A stretch of DNA of 56,208 bases from Rs1 sp038900335 (GTDB lineage Bacteria; Pseudomonadota; Gammaproteobacteria; Pseudomonadales; Balneatricaceae). The stretch is from positions 1 through 56,208 of the forward strand of contig JBBMRB010000023.1 of the NCBI GenBank assembly GCA_038900335.1, written 5' to 3'. Below the pieces are notes generated by a model. It searched no databases, was not told the origin of the DNA, and worked only from the letters and a program-made list of their open reading frames with translations. Of this stretch, positions 42,545 through 51,836 are shown in pieces. How positions within the stretch are numbered: position 1 is the stretch's first letter; each line of letters begins with the position of its first letter. Made by a program: the position numbers and the translations under genes.

Positions 42545-45500
42545 ATCAAGTAAATCGTCTGCCTGAAGGTGGAAGAATAGAGCGCAGTAAAAAAATCAGT
42601 TTTAGCTTTAATGGTAAAACTTACCCAGGCTTTGTAGGTGATACTCTAGCATCTGCTATGTTAGCAAATGGCATTGATGTGGTTGGTCGCAGCTTTAAAT
42701 ATAGTAGACCTCGTGGCATTGTTGCCTGTGGCGCTGAAGAGCCAAATGCTATTTTACAGCTAGGCGCAACACCAGAAACACAAGTGCCTAACGTGCGTGC
42801 CACGCAACAAGAGTTGTTCAATGGCCTAGTATCACACTCAACTAATGGCTGGCCAAATGTTGAATTTGATTTAATGGAAAGCTTCGGTAATCTCAGCTCA
42901 AAAGTGATGCCACCTGGTTTCTATTATAAAACATTCATGTACCCTAAATCGATGTGGGAAACTTACGAGAAATTTATTCGTAAAGCGGCTGGCTTAGGGC
43001 GCTCACCACTGGTGAGTGATCCCGATCGTTATGATCATTATAATCAACACGCGGATCTAGTAATCGCTGGCGCAGGCCCTGCTGGTTTGTCAGCAGCCTT
43101 AGTTGCAGCTAAAAGCGGTGCGCGAGTTATTATTGCAGATGAACAGGCTGAATTTGGCGGCGCATTATTGCATTCTAACGAAATGATTGATGGGCAGCCG
43201 GCTGCACAATGGGTGCAAGCGATGGTTGAACAATTAGCGCAATATCCTGATGTTTTAATGCTGCCAAGATCAACTGTCAACGGTTATCACGATCACAATT
43301 TTTTGACGATACATCAGCGTTGTACTGATCATGTCGCTGATAGAGCGCCAAAAAATCAGCCGCGTCAATGCTTACATCGAGTGCGTGCAAAATGGGTTGT
43401 TTTAGCAACAGGTGCCCACGAAAGGCCATTAGTTTATGCAAATAATGATGTGCCGGGCAATATGCTAGCCAGCGCTGTTTCTACCTATATAAAGCGCTAT
43501 GGTGTTCTGCCAGGTAATAAGTTGGTTGTTATGACAACCAACGATCAGGCATACACCACGGCATTTGATTGGCATGAAGCGGGGCGTGAAGTTGTCGCTA
43601 TCCTCGATACTCGCTCACAAGGTGCTGGCAGTGTTGTTAGTGATAAAGCTGCAGCGTTAGGTATTAGAGTAATTAAAGGCTCAGCTGTCATCGAAGCGAA
43701 AGGCAGCAAGCGTGTGAAAACGGCCAGTATTGCTATGCTTAACGAAGCTGGTGACAAAGTTGTTGGCGATGTGAGTCTCTTAGATTGTGACACAATTGCC
43801 AGCTCTGGTGGCTGGAGCCCTGCTATTCATCTATCTTGTCATACTGGTAGTCGCCCTAAATGGAGCGATCAAGTGATTGGCTTTCTACCCGGTGATACTA
43901 TACAAAAACAATTGGTTGCAGGTGCTATCACCGGCTGTTTTGATTTGGCCGCTGTGTTAGAGCAGGGCCACGCAATTGGTTGTCAGGCAGTTAAAAATTT
44001 GGATTTAGTCGTTGCTGAAAGCATCAGTGCTGCAAAAGCTGAGCCAGTGGTTGAGAATAAGCCGATGGCTTTGTTTCATATCCCTCATCCTAAATCTACG
44101 AGTAGAGCGCCAAAGCAGTTTGTCGATTTTCAAAATGATGTGACTGCCGCAGGTATAGAACTTGCGACACTGGAGGGCTTTGAATCAATAGAGCACGTCA
44201 AGCGCTATACCGCCATGGGCTTTGGTACCGATCAAGGAAAAATGGGTAACATCAATGGTATGGCGATCGCTGCCAAATCAATGAATAAAACCATTCCTGA
44301 GACCGGCACGACAATTTTCAGACCTAACTATACGCCGGTCACGTTCGGTGCAATAGCAGGGCGTAACTGCAAGCAGTTGTTTGATCCAGCGCGCTTTAGT
44401 GCGATACATAAGTGGCATTTAGAAAATGGCGCATTGTTTGAGGATGTTGGCAATTGGAAGCGCCCTTGGTATTTCCCGCAAGATGGCGAAACAATGCAGC
44501 AGTCGTTAGAGCGTGAATGCTTAGCGGTTCGTGAAAGCGCGGGTATTTTGGATGCATCAACGCTGGGTAAAATAGATATTCAAGGACCTGATGCCAGAGA
44601 GTTTCTTGCTCGTGTCTACACTAATGCCTGGGCAAAGCTCGCTGTCGGTAAATGTCGTTACGGTTTGATGTGCGGCGAAGATGGTATGGTATTTGATGAT
44701 GGTGTGACCGCGTGTTTGGCGCAAAATCATTTTGTTATGACAACAACAACTGGCGGTGCTGCCAGAGTGCTTGAATGGTTAGAGATATATCATCAGACAG
44801 AGTGGCCTGAGCTTGATGTGTATTTTAATTCTGTAACCGATCACTTTGCGACTATCACTGTTACAGGACCCAATTCACGTAAAATACTTGAGCAAGTTGT
44901 CGATGATATCGATATGAGCAACAAGGCTTTCAAGTATATGGATTGGCAGCCAGCGACAGTGGCGGGAGTGCCTGCGAGAATCTTTAGGATCTCATTTACC
45001 GGTGAGCTATCGTTCGAAATTAACGTACAAGCGAATTATGGTTTGCGTATTTGGGAGGCGGTAATAGAGAAAGGTAAAGCGTTTAATTTAACGCCTTATG
45101 GTACTGAAACGATGCATATTTTGCGTGCTGAGAAAGGTTTTATTATCGCAGGGCAAGACACTGATGGCTCAGTTCATCCATATGATTTAGGTATGGGTTG
45201 GGCAGTGTCTAATCAAAAGCCGTTTAGCTTTATTGGCAAGCGCGGTATGAACCGTGAAGACTGTGTCAAAACAGATAGAAAGCAGCTGGTTGGTTTGAAG
45301 ACAATTGAGCCAAAAGATGTGTTGCCAGAAGGTGCACAAGCTGTTGATGATCCAAACCAAGCTATCCCTATGACAATGCTAGGGCATGTGACATCCAGTT
45401 ATTACAGTGCCTGTTTAGAGCGTAGTATTGCGATGGGCTTTATTAAAAACGGCCACAACCGTATGGGTGAAACAGTTTACTATCCACTGGTAGGTGGCAA

Positions 45501-45567
45501 GGTGATTGCCGCGCAAATATGTAGTCCAATATTTTTTGATCCTAAGGGAGAGCGTCAAAATGTCTGA
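42541..45567 (+). CDS. soxA: Sarcosine oxidase alpha subunit SoxA
   Basis: SoxA binds NAD and folate in heterotetrameric sarcosine oxidase and passes the methyl-derived carbon to tetrahydrofolate. Order: N-terminal ferredoxin-like fold with SFKYSRPRGIVACGAEEPNA cut at about residues 52-72; nucleotide-binding domain with G177-A-G179-P-A-G182; C-terminal aminomethyltransferase (GCV_T-like) domain from about residue 600 with RYGLMCGEDGMVFDDGV. 1008 residues is normal. It overlaps soxD by four bases and soxG by eight. Confidence 0.96.
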   Translation: MNQVNRLPEGGRIERSKKISFSFNGKTYPGFVGDTLASAMLANGIDVVGRSFKYSRPRGIVACGAEEPNAILQLGATPETQVPNVRATQQELFNGLVSHSTNGWPNVEFDLMESFGNLSSKVMPPGFYYKTFMYPKSMWETYEKFIRKAAGLGRSPLVSDPDRYDHYNQHADLVIAGAGPAGLSAALVAAKSGARVIIADEQAEFGGALLHSNEMIDGQPAAQWVQAMVEQLAQYPDVLMLPRSTVNGYHDHNFLTIHQRCTDHVADRAPKNQPRQCLHRVRAKWVVLATGAHERPLVYANNDVPGNMLASAVSTYIKRYGVLPGNKLVVMTTNDQAYTTAFDWHEAGREVVAILDTRSQGAGSVVSDKAAALGIRVIKGSAVIEAKGSKRVKTASIAMLNEAGDKVVGDVSLLDCDTIASSGGWSPAIHLSCHTGSRPKWSDQVIGFLPGDTIQKQLVAGAITGCFDLAAVLEQGHAIGCQAVKNLDLVVAESISAAKAEPVVENKPMALFHIPHPKSTSRAPKQFVDFQNDVTAAGIELATLEGFESIEHVKRYTAMGFGTDQGKMGNINGMAIAAKSMNKTIPETGTTIFRPNYTPVTFGAIAGRNCKQLFDPARFSAIHKWHLENGALFEDVGNWKRPWYFPQDGETMQQSLERECLAVRESAGILDASTLGKIDIQGPDAREFLARVYTNAWAKLAVGKCRYGLMCGEDGMVFDDGVTACLAQNHFVMTTTTGGAARVLEWLEIYHQTEWPELDVYFNSVTDHFATITVTGPNSRKILEQVVDDIDMSNKAFKYMDWQPATVAGVPARIFRISFTGELSFEINVQANYGLRIWEAVIEKGKAFNLTPYGTETMHILRAEKGFIIAGQDTDGSVHPYDLGMGWAVSNQKPFSFIGKRGMNREDCVKTDRKQLVGLKTIEPKDVLPEGAQAVDDPNQAIPMTMLGHVTSSYYSACLERSIAMGFIKNGHNRMGETVYYPLVGGKVIAAQICSPIFFDPKGERQNV

Positions 45568-46234
45568 GCTTAATGAGACAGCGTTTGTCTACGGGCAAAC
45601 AATTAATAGTATGGATCAAAACCCTGAAAAAACTTTAGCTATTATAGGGCAGAGCCCACTAGATCACGCTGATCTTGCGGGTATAGCGGCCGCTCAAAAA
45701 AACGAAAAAGGCACTGTTTACCTACGTGAGCTTAAACTGCGCGGGCACTTGGTTTTAAGAGGTAAAATTGAGAACAGTGGTTTTACTCAAGGTGTGGAGT
45801 CAGTGCTTAAAATGGCTTTGCCTACTAGGCTAAAAATGGTTGAGAAAGACGGCGTTTCTATTCGTTGGATTTCACCGGATGAGTGGTTAGTCGTAGTGCC
45901 AGGTGATCAGACATTCACAATAGAAAGCGAGCTAGTTGCAGCTATGCAAGGTCACTGCGCTATTGTTAATGTATCGGGCGGGCAAACTATTTTGCAGCTC
46001 TCAGGTAGTGAAGTACAAAGCGTATTGCAAAAGTCTTTGCCCCTTGATATACACTCTAGTGTGTTTCCTGTCGGCAAAGTAGCCTCAACTGTTTTTGCGA
46101 AAACTCAAACAGTGATTGCTCGCACCGCTGAAAATGAATGGCAGTTAGTGATTCGCCGCAGCTTTTCAGATTATGTGTGGTTGTGGTTACAAGATTGCTG
46201 CGCACCGCTATCTTTAGTGGTAGAAAGCGAATAA
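45560..46234 (+). CDS. soxG: Sarcosine oxidase gamma subunit SoxG
   Basis: SoxG is the structural gamma subunit, related in fold to aminomethyltransferases. I start at the ATG at 45560, preceded by AAGGGAG inside the end of soxA; a frame 18 codons longer lies wholly within soxA. The 224-residue product has IRWISPDEWLVVVPGDQ and a C-terminal RRSFSDYVWLWLQD, both typical. It ends the operon, with a strong terminator about 90 bases later. glyA and purU, often attached to such operons, are not present. Confidence 0.92.
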   Translation: MSELNETAFVYGQTINSMDQNPEKTLAIIGQSPLDHADLAGIAAAQKNEKGTVYLRELKLRGHLVLRGKIENSGFTQGVESVLKMALPTRLKMVEKDGVSIRWISPDEWLVVVPGDQTFTIESELVAAMQGHCAIVNVSGGQTILQLSGSEVQSVLQKSLPLDIHSSVFPVGKVASTVFAKTQTVIARTAENEWQLVIRRSFSDYVWLWLQDCCAPLSLVVESE

Positions 46235-46564
46235 CAGTAAAATTCACTGATTTAAACATTTTTCTACTACTTTTGTCGTGTAGATCGCCAGTTTAAATTG
46301 TGATTTAATTGCTGTGTTAGATGCCCGATAGCAGTTTTAAAGGTTCTGCTATTGGGTTTTTTTTCGTCTACAGTTTTACCCTCATATCGCTCAGTTTAGA
46401 GCGCACCTGTGTTTTACTATTAAATAACGTATTTATCACTATGACATCATTAACTATGCTTGATAGTATTCAGTTTTAAAACTTAAAAAGTTTGGCATGA
46501 AGCACCGTATGATATCGATATCGTTTGATAATGAGCTCCAAGGTAACGTAATGAGTAAAATTTT
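46235..46564. other. Intergenic region between soxG and trpG
   Basis: 330 bp. It contains the sox operon terminator (46324-46364) and, nearer trpG, the palindrome GATATCGATATC (46511-46522). No TrpR-type operator or leader peptide with Trp codons was seen before trpG. Confidence 0.6.
46324..46364 (+). terminator. Rho-independent terminator of the sox operon
   Basis: CCCGATAGCAG (46324-46334) pairs with CTGCTATTGGG (46346-46356) with one G-T pair, 11-base loop, then eight T's (46357-46364). Confidence 0.92.
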
Positions 46565-47170
46565 ATGTTACTAATGATAGATAACTTTGATTCCTTTACT
46601 TATAACTTAACGCAGTATCTAGCTGAGCTAGGCCAGCAAGTTGTAGTGAGAAGAAACAACGAGATAGACCTTGCGCAAATTAGTGCATTAAAGCCTGAGG
46701 CGCTAGTGATATCACCAGGTCCTTGTACGCCTAAAGAAGCAGGCATTTGTGTGTCGGCAATTAGCCATTTTGCATCAAGCTTACCTATTTTAGGTGTGTG
46801 CTTAGGGCATCAAAGCATCGCCGCGGCGTTTGGCGCAAATGTGATAAGGGCTACTCGAGTAATGCACGGTAAAGTGTCGTGGATTAAGCATAATAATCAA
46901 GGGGTGTTTAATGGTTTGGATAACCCTTTGCAGGTAACACGTTATCACTCATTAGTTGTAGATGTTAACACATTACCTAATTGTTTAGAGATTACAGCCT
47001 GGACTGAAAACCAAGATGGCACTATCGATGAAATAATGGGGCTGCGCCATAAACAGTTTAATATACAAGGTGTGCAGTTTCACCCTGAATCAATATTGAC
47101 AACACAAGGTCATGCGCTACTTGAGAACTTTACTCGTCCATTATCTCGTAATACAGACCTAGGCTTGTAG
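46565..47170 (+). CDS. trpG: Anthranilate synthase glutamine amidotransferase subunit (TrpG/PabA)
   Basis: This subunit hydrolyses glutamine to supply ammonia for anthranilate (and possibly p-aminobenzoate) synthesis. The 201-residue class-I amidotransferase has MIDNFDSFTYNLTQYL, the nucleophile C79 in GVCLGHQ, and H173/E175 in QFHPES. It heads trpG-trpD-trpC; trpE is not in the window, as in Pseudomonas, where it lies elsewhere. A dual role with PabB is possible since such TrpG/PabA proteins are often shared. Confidence 0.94.
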   Translation: MLLMIDNFDSFTYNLTQYLAELGQQVVVRRNNEIDLAQISALKPEALVISPGPCTPKEAGICVSAISHFASSLPILGVCLGHQSIAAAFGANVIRATRVMHGKVSWIKHNNQGVFNGLDNPLQVTRYHSLVVDVNTLPNCLEITAWTENQDGTIDEIMGLRHKQFNIQGVQFHPESILTTQGHALLENFTRPLSRNTDLGL

Positions 47171-47219
47171 TGGCAAAAAAGGGCCCTAATGTGTTCAAAA
47201 ATAAAAGTAGAATGAAATT

Positions 47220-48245
47220 ATGAATATAAAAAAAGCACTGACATTGGTAGTGGAAAATCAAGACCTGACAATTGAGCAGATGCAAGATGTGATGATGCAG
47301 ATTATGACAGGCCAAGCGAGTGAAGCACAAATGGGTGCTTTTTTAATGGGCTTGCGCATGAAAGGTGAAAGCGTCCCTGAAATAGCAGGTGCTGCGAGCG
47401 TCATGCGAAAACTGGCAATACCTGTCAACATCAAGCATCCTTCAGCTGTCGATATTGTCGGCACAGGCGGTGATAGCGCTAACCTTTTTAATGTCTCTAC
47501 TGCTTGTGCAATAGTTGTTGCAGCCGCGGGCGGCTGTGTCGCTAAGCATGGCAACCGCTCGGTATCATCAACGACAGGTTCTGCTGATCTGTTAGAGGCG
47601 GTGGGCGTGAATTTGCAGTTAGATGCAAAACAAGTGGCGCGATGTATCGATGAAGTCGGTGTTGGTTTTATGTTTGCACCGCAATATCACCGAGCGATGC
47701 GCCATGCCATTGTGCCGCGTAAAGAGATGGCATTGCGTACTATTTTTAATTTATTAGGGCCTTTAACTAACCCAGCTGGCGTAAAACACTATTTATTGGG
47801 TGTGTTTGATAAATCGTACTGTTTGCCGATTGCTCAAGTAATGCAAAAGTTAGGCGCTAAGCATGTGTTAGTGGTTAGTGCGCATGATGGTTTAGACGAA
47901 ATTAGTCTCAATGGAGAAACCAGCGTTGCTGAACTTAAAGATGACAGCATTACGCAATATACAATAACCGCAGCATCAGCAGGGCTTGTCTCGCAAAACT
48001 TAGATGGTTTGCAAGTACACAGCGCCGAGCAAAGTTTAACGATGATTCAATTAGCGCTCAGTGGCAAACACCAGAAAGCAGCGCAGATGATAGCGCTCAA
48101 TGCTGGTGCTGCCTTATATGCAGCAGATGTCGCAGCAGATATTAAAACGGGCGTTAAAATGGCTTTAGATGTTATTGAAAATGGTAAAGCCAGTGATAAA
48201 TTACAAGAGTTGGTTGATTTTAGCGTAGCTTTAACTGCTCAATAA
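47220..48245 (+). CDS. trpD: Anthranilate phosphoribosyltransferase TrpD
   Basis: TrpD joins anthranilate to phosphoribosyl pyrophosphate, the second tryptophan step. The 341-residue product has DIVGTGGDSANLFNVSTACA (diphosphate binding, about residues 78-97), KHGNRSVSSTTGSADLLEAVG and the NLLGPLTNPA motif. Length is normal. It is 49 bp after trpG and 25 bp before trpC. Confidence 0.97.
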   Translation: MNIKKALTLVVENQDLTIEQMQDVMMQIMTGQASEAQMGAFLMGLRMKGESVPEIAGAASVMRKLAIPVNIKHPSAVDIVGTGGDSANLFNVSTACAIVVAAAGGCVAKHGNRSVSSTTGSADLLEAVGVNLQLDAKQVARCIDEVGVGFMFAPQYHRAMRHAIVPRKEMALRTIFNLLGPLTNPAGVKHYLLGVFDKSYCLPIAQVMQKLGAKHVLVVSAHDGLDEISLNGETSVAELKDDSITQYTITAASAGLVSQNLDGLQVHSAEQSLTMIQLALSGKHQKAAQMIALNAGAALYAADVAADIKTGVKMALDVIENGKASDKLQELVDFSVALTAQ

Positions 48246-48270
48246 TAGTGATCAAATAGGTAGATATGAA

Positions 48271-49080
48271 ATGTCTGAGATACCGACAGTTTTAAAAAAA
48301 ATTGTAAAGCGAAAAATGGAAGAAATAGAGGAGCGATCAAGTGATATTTCGCTCGCTGATCTAGAAAAAAGTATTCGTAATTTAAAAGATAAGGATCAAC
48401 AGCCAAGAGGTTTCGCTAGAGCGATACAACAAAGTATTGAGCTGGGTAACCCTGCGGTGATTGCCGAGGTAAAAAAGCGCAGCCCATCAAAAGGCTTATT
48501 GCGAGACCCTTTTTTGCCAGCACAGATTGCTAAATCTTATCAGCTAGGTGGCGCCACTTGTATGTCTGTGTTAACGGATGCCGATTTTTTTGGTGGCAAT
48601 GAGCATTATTTGATTGAAGCTAGAGCCGCGTGTTCGCTACCAGTGATACGTAAAGATTTTATTATTGACCCCTATCAAGTGTTTGAAGCTCGTGCGATTG
48701 GTGCCGATTGTATATTACTGATTGTTTCATGCTTAGAAGACAGGCAAATGCAGGAGTTAAATAAATTAGCACAGCGTTTAGGAATGGATGTGTTGATTGA
48801 AGTGCATGGCGGTGAAGAGCTAGAGCAGGCACTAAGTTTGGATAACCAGTTATTAGGCATCAATAATCGTAATTTACATACATTTGAAGAAGGTTTAGAA
48901 AACACCTTTGATTTGTTGCCATTTATTCCAAAAGATAAAATTATTATTACTGAAAGCGCTATTCACACCCGTGATGATGTGAGTGCAATGCGAGCGCAGC
49001 AAGTAAATGGCTTTCTAGTTGGCGAAGCGTTTATGCGTGCAGCAGATCCTGGTGAGAAATTAAGAGAGTTGTTTTTCTAA
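48271..49080 (+). CDS. trpC: Indole-3-glycerol phosphate synthase TrpC
   Basis: TrpC closes the indole ring to form indole-3-glycerol phosphate. The 269-residue TIM-barrel protein has VIAEVKKRSPSKGLL near residue 62, ATCMSVLTDADFFGG, RKDFIIDPYQVFEARAIGAD, and GINNRNLHTF and ITESAI near the end. It is the monofunctional form without fused TrpF. It ends the trpGDC group. Confidence 0.97.
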   Translation: MSEIPTVLKKIVKRKMEEIEERSSDISLADLEKSIRNLKDKDQQPRGFARAIQQSIELGNPAVIAEVKKRSPSKGLLRDPFLPAQIAKSYQLGGATCMSVLTDADFFGGNEHYLIEARAACSLPVIRKDFIIDPYQVFEARAIGADCILLIVSCLEDRQMQELNKLAQRLGMDVLIEVHGGEELEQALSLDNQLLGINNRNLHTFEEGLENTFDLLPFIPKDKIIITESAIHTRDDVSAMRAQQVNGFLVGEAFMRAADPGEKLRELFF

Positions 49081-49129
49081 TTAGTCTTAGTATGTTTGAT
49101 TACAATAATTGATAAAAGTAGGTGTTAAA

Positions 49130-49537
49130 ATGGAAGTATCAGCAAAGTGGGATGGCGATGTTCGTTTCATCGGCCAGACAGGTTCTGGGTTTGAAGTCAT
49201 TATCGATGGTGAGCAAAAAAAAGGTGCTAGACCGCTAGAGATGATGTTGCTAGGCGTTGCCGGCTGCTCTAGCTATGATGTTGTTGGTATTTTAAAAAAA
49301 ACACGACAAGATGTTGTTGATTGTGTCGCGCAAGTAAGTGCGCAAAGAGCGGATGCTGTGCCAGCTGTTTTTACTAAAATTCACATTCACTTTGTAGTGA
49401 CAGGGCGTAATATAAAAGAGAAGCATGTAGAGCGTGCGGTTGCGCTTTCTGCAGATGAGTATTGCTCAGCTTCTATAATGCTTAAAGCTGGTGGCGTTGA
49501 AATCAGCCATAGTTATGAAATAATTGAAGTCAGTTAA
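49130..49537 (+). CDS. OsmC-family protein
   Basis: OsmC/Ohr-fold proteins often reduce organic hydroperoxides through two cysteines. The 135-residue product has GARPLEMMLLGVAGCSSYDV and a second cysteine in DEYCSASIML, the positions expected for the family; it is closest in my judgement to the YhfA-type branch, whose substrate is unknown. I start at ATG 49130 (TAGGTG upstream), where the OsmC fold begins. In Pseudomonas the order is trpC - crp/vfr - OsmC-like, with crp antisense; here crp is missing and trpC is followed directly by this gene. Confidence 0.8.
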   Translation: MEVSAKWDGDVRFIGQTGSGFEVIIDGEQKKGARPLEMMLLGVAGCSSYDVVGILKKTRQDVVDCVAQVSAQRADAVPAVFTKIHIHFVVTGRNIKEKHVERAVALSADEYCSASIMLKAGGVEISHSYEIIEVS

Positions 49538-49958
49538 TGACAGCTTGGGACCCTTGTTTAGCGAGTGTTAAATAGGGGGCTCGTTTTAAATCAAAGATAA
49601 ATTCCAAGCATTAGCCTGTTGTGTTCCTGTTGTTGTATATCGTCGTTATCGCTAAAGCTTGATGGTCTTCTCGCCCTGAGCACAATATTCTATTTTCAAT
49701 GAATCAACTGATTCTAAATAAGTGTTATATACATAAAAAAGGTTTTCTTAAATAGCTAAGACGGCTGTAGAGCAGTGTTGCTCGTCGATTAAATGCAACC
49801 TGCTTGGCAAGCGCTAATGAGCAGGATTAAGTAGCTATCATTATTTGTTAGATCAAAAATGCAAATGTACTTGCTTTTAAAAATATAGCGAGCATAATGC
49901 TGTGTATTCATACAGTGTTTTGCACTATACAATGTTTTAAATTTAGCTCAGGTGATAT
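49538..49958. other. Intergenic region before recA
   Basis: 421 bp without a credible gene. Its last 60 bases carry the LexA box and a likely -10 (TATACA at 49926-49931) of recA. The rest shows no terminator with a clear T run and no recognised RNA gene. Confidence 0.6.
49900..49915 (+). promoter_or_regulatory. LexA (SOS) box of recA
   Basis: CTGTGTATTCATACAG fits the gammaproteobacterial consensus CTGT-N8-ACAG exactly. It lies 44 bases before the recA ATG, overlapping the expected promoter, so LexA should repress recA until DNA damage. Confidence 0.93.
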
Positions 49959-51005
49959 ATGGACGATAATAGAAAAAAAGCATTAGATGCCGCTCTCTCG
50001 CAAATTGAACGTCAATTCGGTAAGGGCGCTGTTATGCGTATGGGAGATCAGCCTCGTGAGGCTATTCCATCGGTATCAACAGGATCACTCGGTTTAGATG
50101 TAGCATTAGGTATAGGTGGTTTACCGTATGGCCGTATCGTTGAGATATACGGCCCTGAGTCATCAGGTAAAACCACACTAACATTACAGGTAATCGCTGA
50201 AGCGCAAAAGCAGGGTAAGAGTTGTGCTTTCATCGATGCAGAGCATGCGCTTGATCCAGGTTACGCCGAAAAACTAGGCGTGAATGTTGATGATTTGCTA
50301 GTCTCTCAGCCTGATACTGGTGAGCAAGCACTTGAAATTACAGATATGCTGGTTCGTTCAAATACCATTGATGTCATTATTATTGACTCAGTTGCTGCCC
50401 TGACACCAAAGGCAGAAATAGAAGGTGAAATGGGCTCCTCTCATATGGGCTTGCAAGCTAGATTGATGTCACAGGCATTAAGAAAGCTAACAGGTACTGT
50501 TAAGTCGGCTAATTGTCTGTTAATTTTCATTAATCAGATACGAATGAAAATAGGTGTAATGTTTGGTTCACCTGAAACGACAACAGGTGGTAATGCGCTA
50601 AAGTTCTATGCGTCAGTGCGTTTAGATATTCGTCGAATCGGTGCCATCAAAGTCGGTGATGAAATTATAGGTAATGAGACCCGCGTTAAAGTTGTCAAAA
50701 ATAAAGTGGCAGCGCCATTTAAACAAGCGGAGTTTCAAATACTGTTCGGTAAAGGCATTTATCGTATGGGTGAGCTGGTTGATATGGGTGTTAAGCAAGG
50801 GCTTGTTGAAAAGGCTGGTGCTTGGTATGCCTATAACGGCAGTAAAATAGGTCAAGGAAAAGCCAATGCTGCTAAATACTTATCTGAGCATCCAGAAGAT
50901 GCAGCTGCTATTGAAGCTCTAATTAGAGAGCAGTTGTTAGCAGTTGATGCTGCTAAGGCAGATGTTGCAGTAGAAAAAGCAGATAAAAAAGAAGACGCAG
51001 AATAA
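49959..51005 (+). CDS. recA: Recombinase RecA
   Basis: RecA forms filaments on single-stranded DNA for recombination and for LexA cleavage. The 348-residue product has the Walker A motif GPESSGKTTLTLQ, CAFIDAEHALDPGYAEKLGV, the L1/L2 region with GSPETTTGGNALKFYASVR, and an acidic lysine/aspartate-rich tail (KADKKEDAE). Length is standard. A LexA box precedes it. recX, usually next, is absent. Confidence 0.98.
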   Translation: MDDNRKKALDAALSQIERQFGKGAVMRMGDQPREAIPSVSTGSLGLDVALGIGGLPYGRIVEIYGPESSGKTTLTLQVIAEAQKQGKSCAFIDAEHALDPGYAEKLGVNVDDLLVSQPDTGEQALEITDMLVRSNTIDVIIIDSVAALTPKAEIEGEMGSSHMGLQARLMSQALRKLTGTVKSANCLLIFINQIRMKIGVMFGSPETTTGGNALKFYASVRLDIRRIGAIKVGDEIIGNETRVKVVKNKVAAPFKQAEFQILFGKGIYRMGELVDMGVKQGLVEKAGAWYAYNGSKIGQGKANAAKYLSEHPEDAAAIEALIREQLLAVDAAKADVAVEKADKKEDAE

Positions 51006-51836
51006 CTTTTTATTGTTCGCTATAGCCCCAGACAAAAATATACTATCAGCAAAAAAGAGTAGGCAGAGCAAGCGGTTATTAGACTGCTTGTAAGCGGGCT
51101 GAAATTGTCTGGGTGCTCGCTAATATCAGATTTTATTATTGATGAGTGTGAAGGCTGGTTGTCAAAGTGATCTGTGGTTTGCTCACAGCTTGCCAAGTTT
51201 CGTGTTGAGCGCAATACTACGATCACTTGTCCTGAGTCAGCTAAGAGTTAACCGCGAAAGACATTGATAATTCATTAATGAATGAGTGAAGTGTTAGAAC
51301 AAGCTTGTAGTAAATTACCGTTAATTGCTTTGAGTATAAGTATATTAATAGTTACCATATTAAAGGTACTAAAAGTAAAGAGAGTGTAGTAGGTTAAAGG
51401 CTGCCAGGTTTTTATCCAAAAAAATATAGCATGCTATCAATGGTGTCAGTTCTATCTGAATTCGCAAATTCTTGCAATTTTCTTAAAAATTTTCACAGCT
51501 AAAACTATTTAATCATCTCTTTCTTGGCTATTAAATTTATTAGATGAAAACGCGTAAGCTTTAGCAGTAACCGTCTTGGTGTTCTTTTTTTAGCGATAAG
51601 TTAAAGTCTAAAATATGCTTTTTTAGGCTGATTTAAGGCGTTATTCACAGTATTTTCGCTTAATTGATTTATAAGTGAATAATATCGATAAAAAGTTCGA
51701 ACAATTAATAACCACGATATATAATAACCCGCTATTTTTTTGCATACATTACTTAAGGTTTGTTTGGCTATAAGCTTATGCCTGAATGTTTAATTTGTAT
51801 GTGTTTGTTATATTAGATATTAGGTAAAAAGTCGTT
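51006..51836. other. Long spacer between recA and alaS, no recX
   Basis: 831 bp, very AT-rich towards alaS. Short frames exist (for example a 68-codon frame on the minus strand at 51020-51226) but none resembles RecX or any family I know. Visible structures: the palindrome ATAGCATGCTAT (51426-51437) and an inverted repeat TTATTCAC (51641-51648)/GTGAATAA (51675-51682). The alaS promoter must lie here. Confidence 0.6.

Noticed and set aside
46511..46522. GATATCGATATC palindrome before trpG as a TrpR operator
   Set aside because: Does not match the ACTAGTTAACTAGT-type TrpR consensus, and simple alternating palindromes of this length occur by chance.
51020..51226. Minus-strand 68-codon frame after recA as a possible gene
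   Set aside because: No RecX or other family pattern, low-complexity composition, no ribosome site, and opposite strand to both neighbours.
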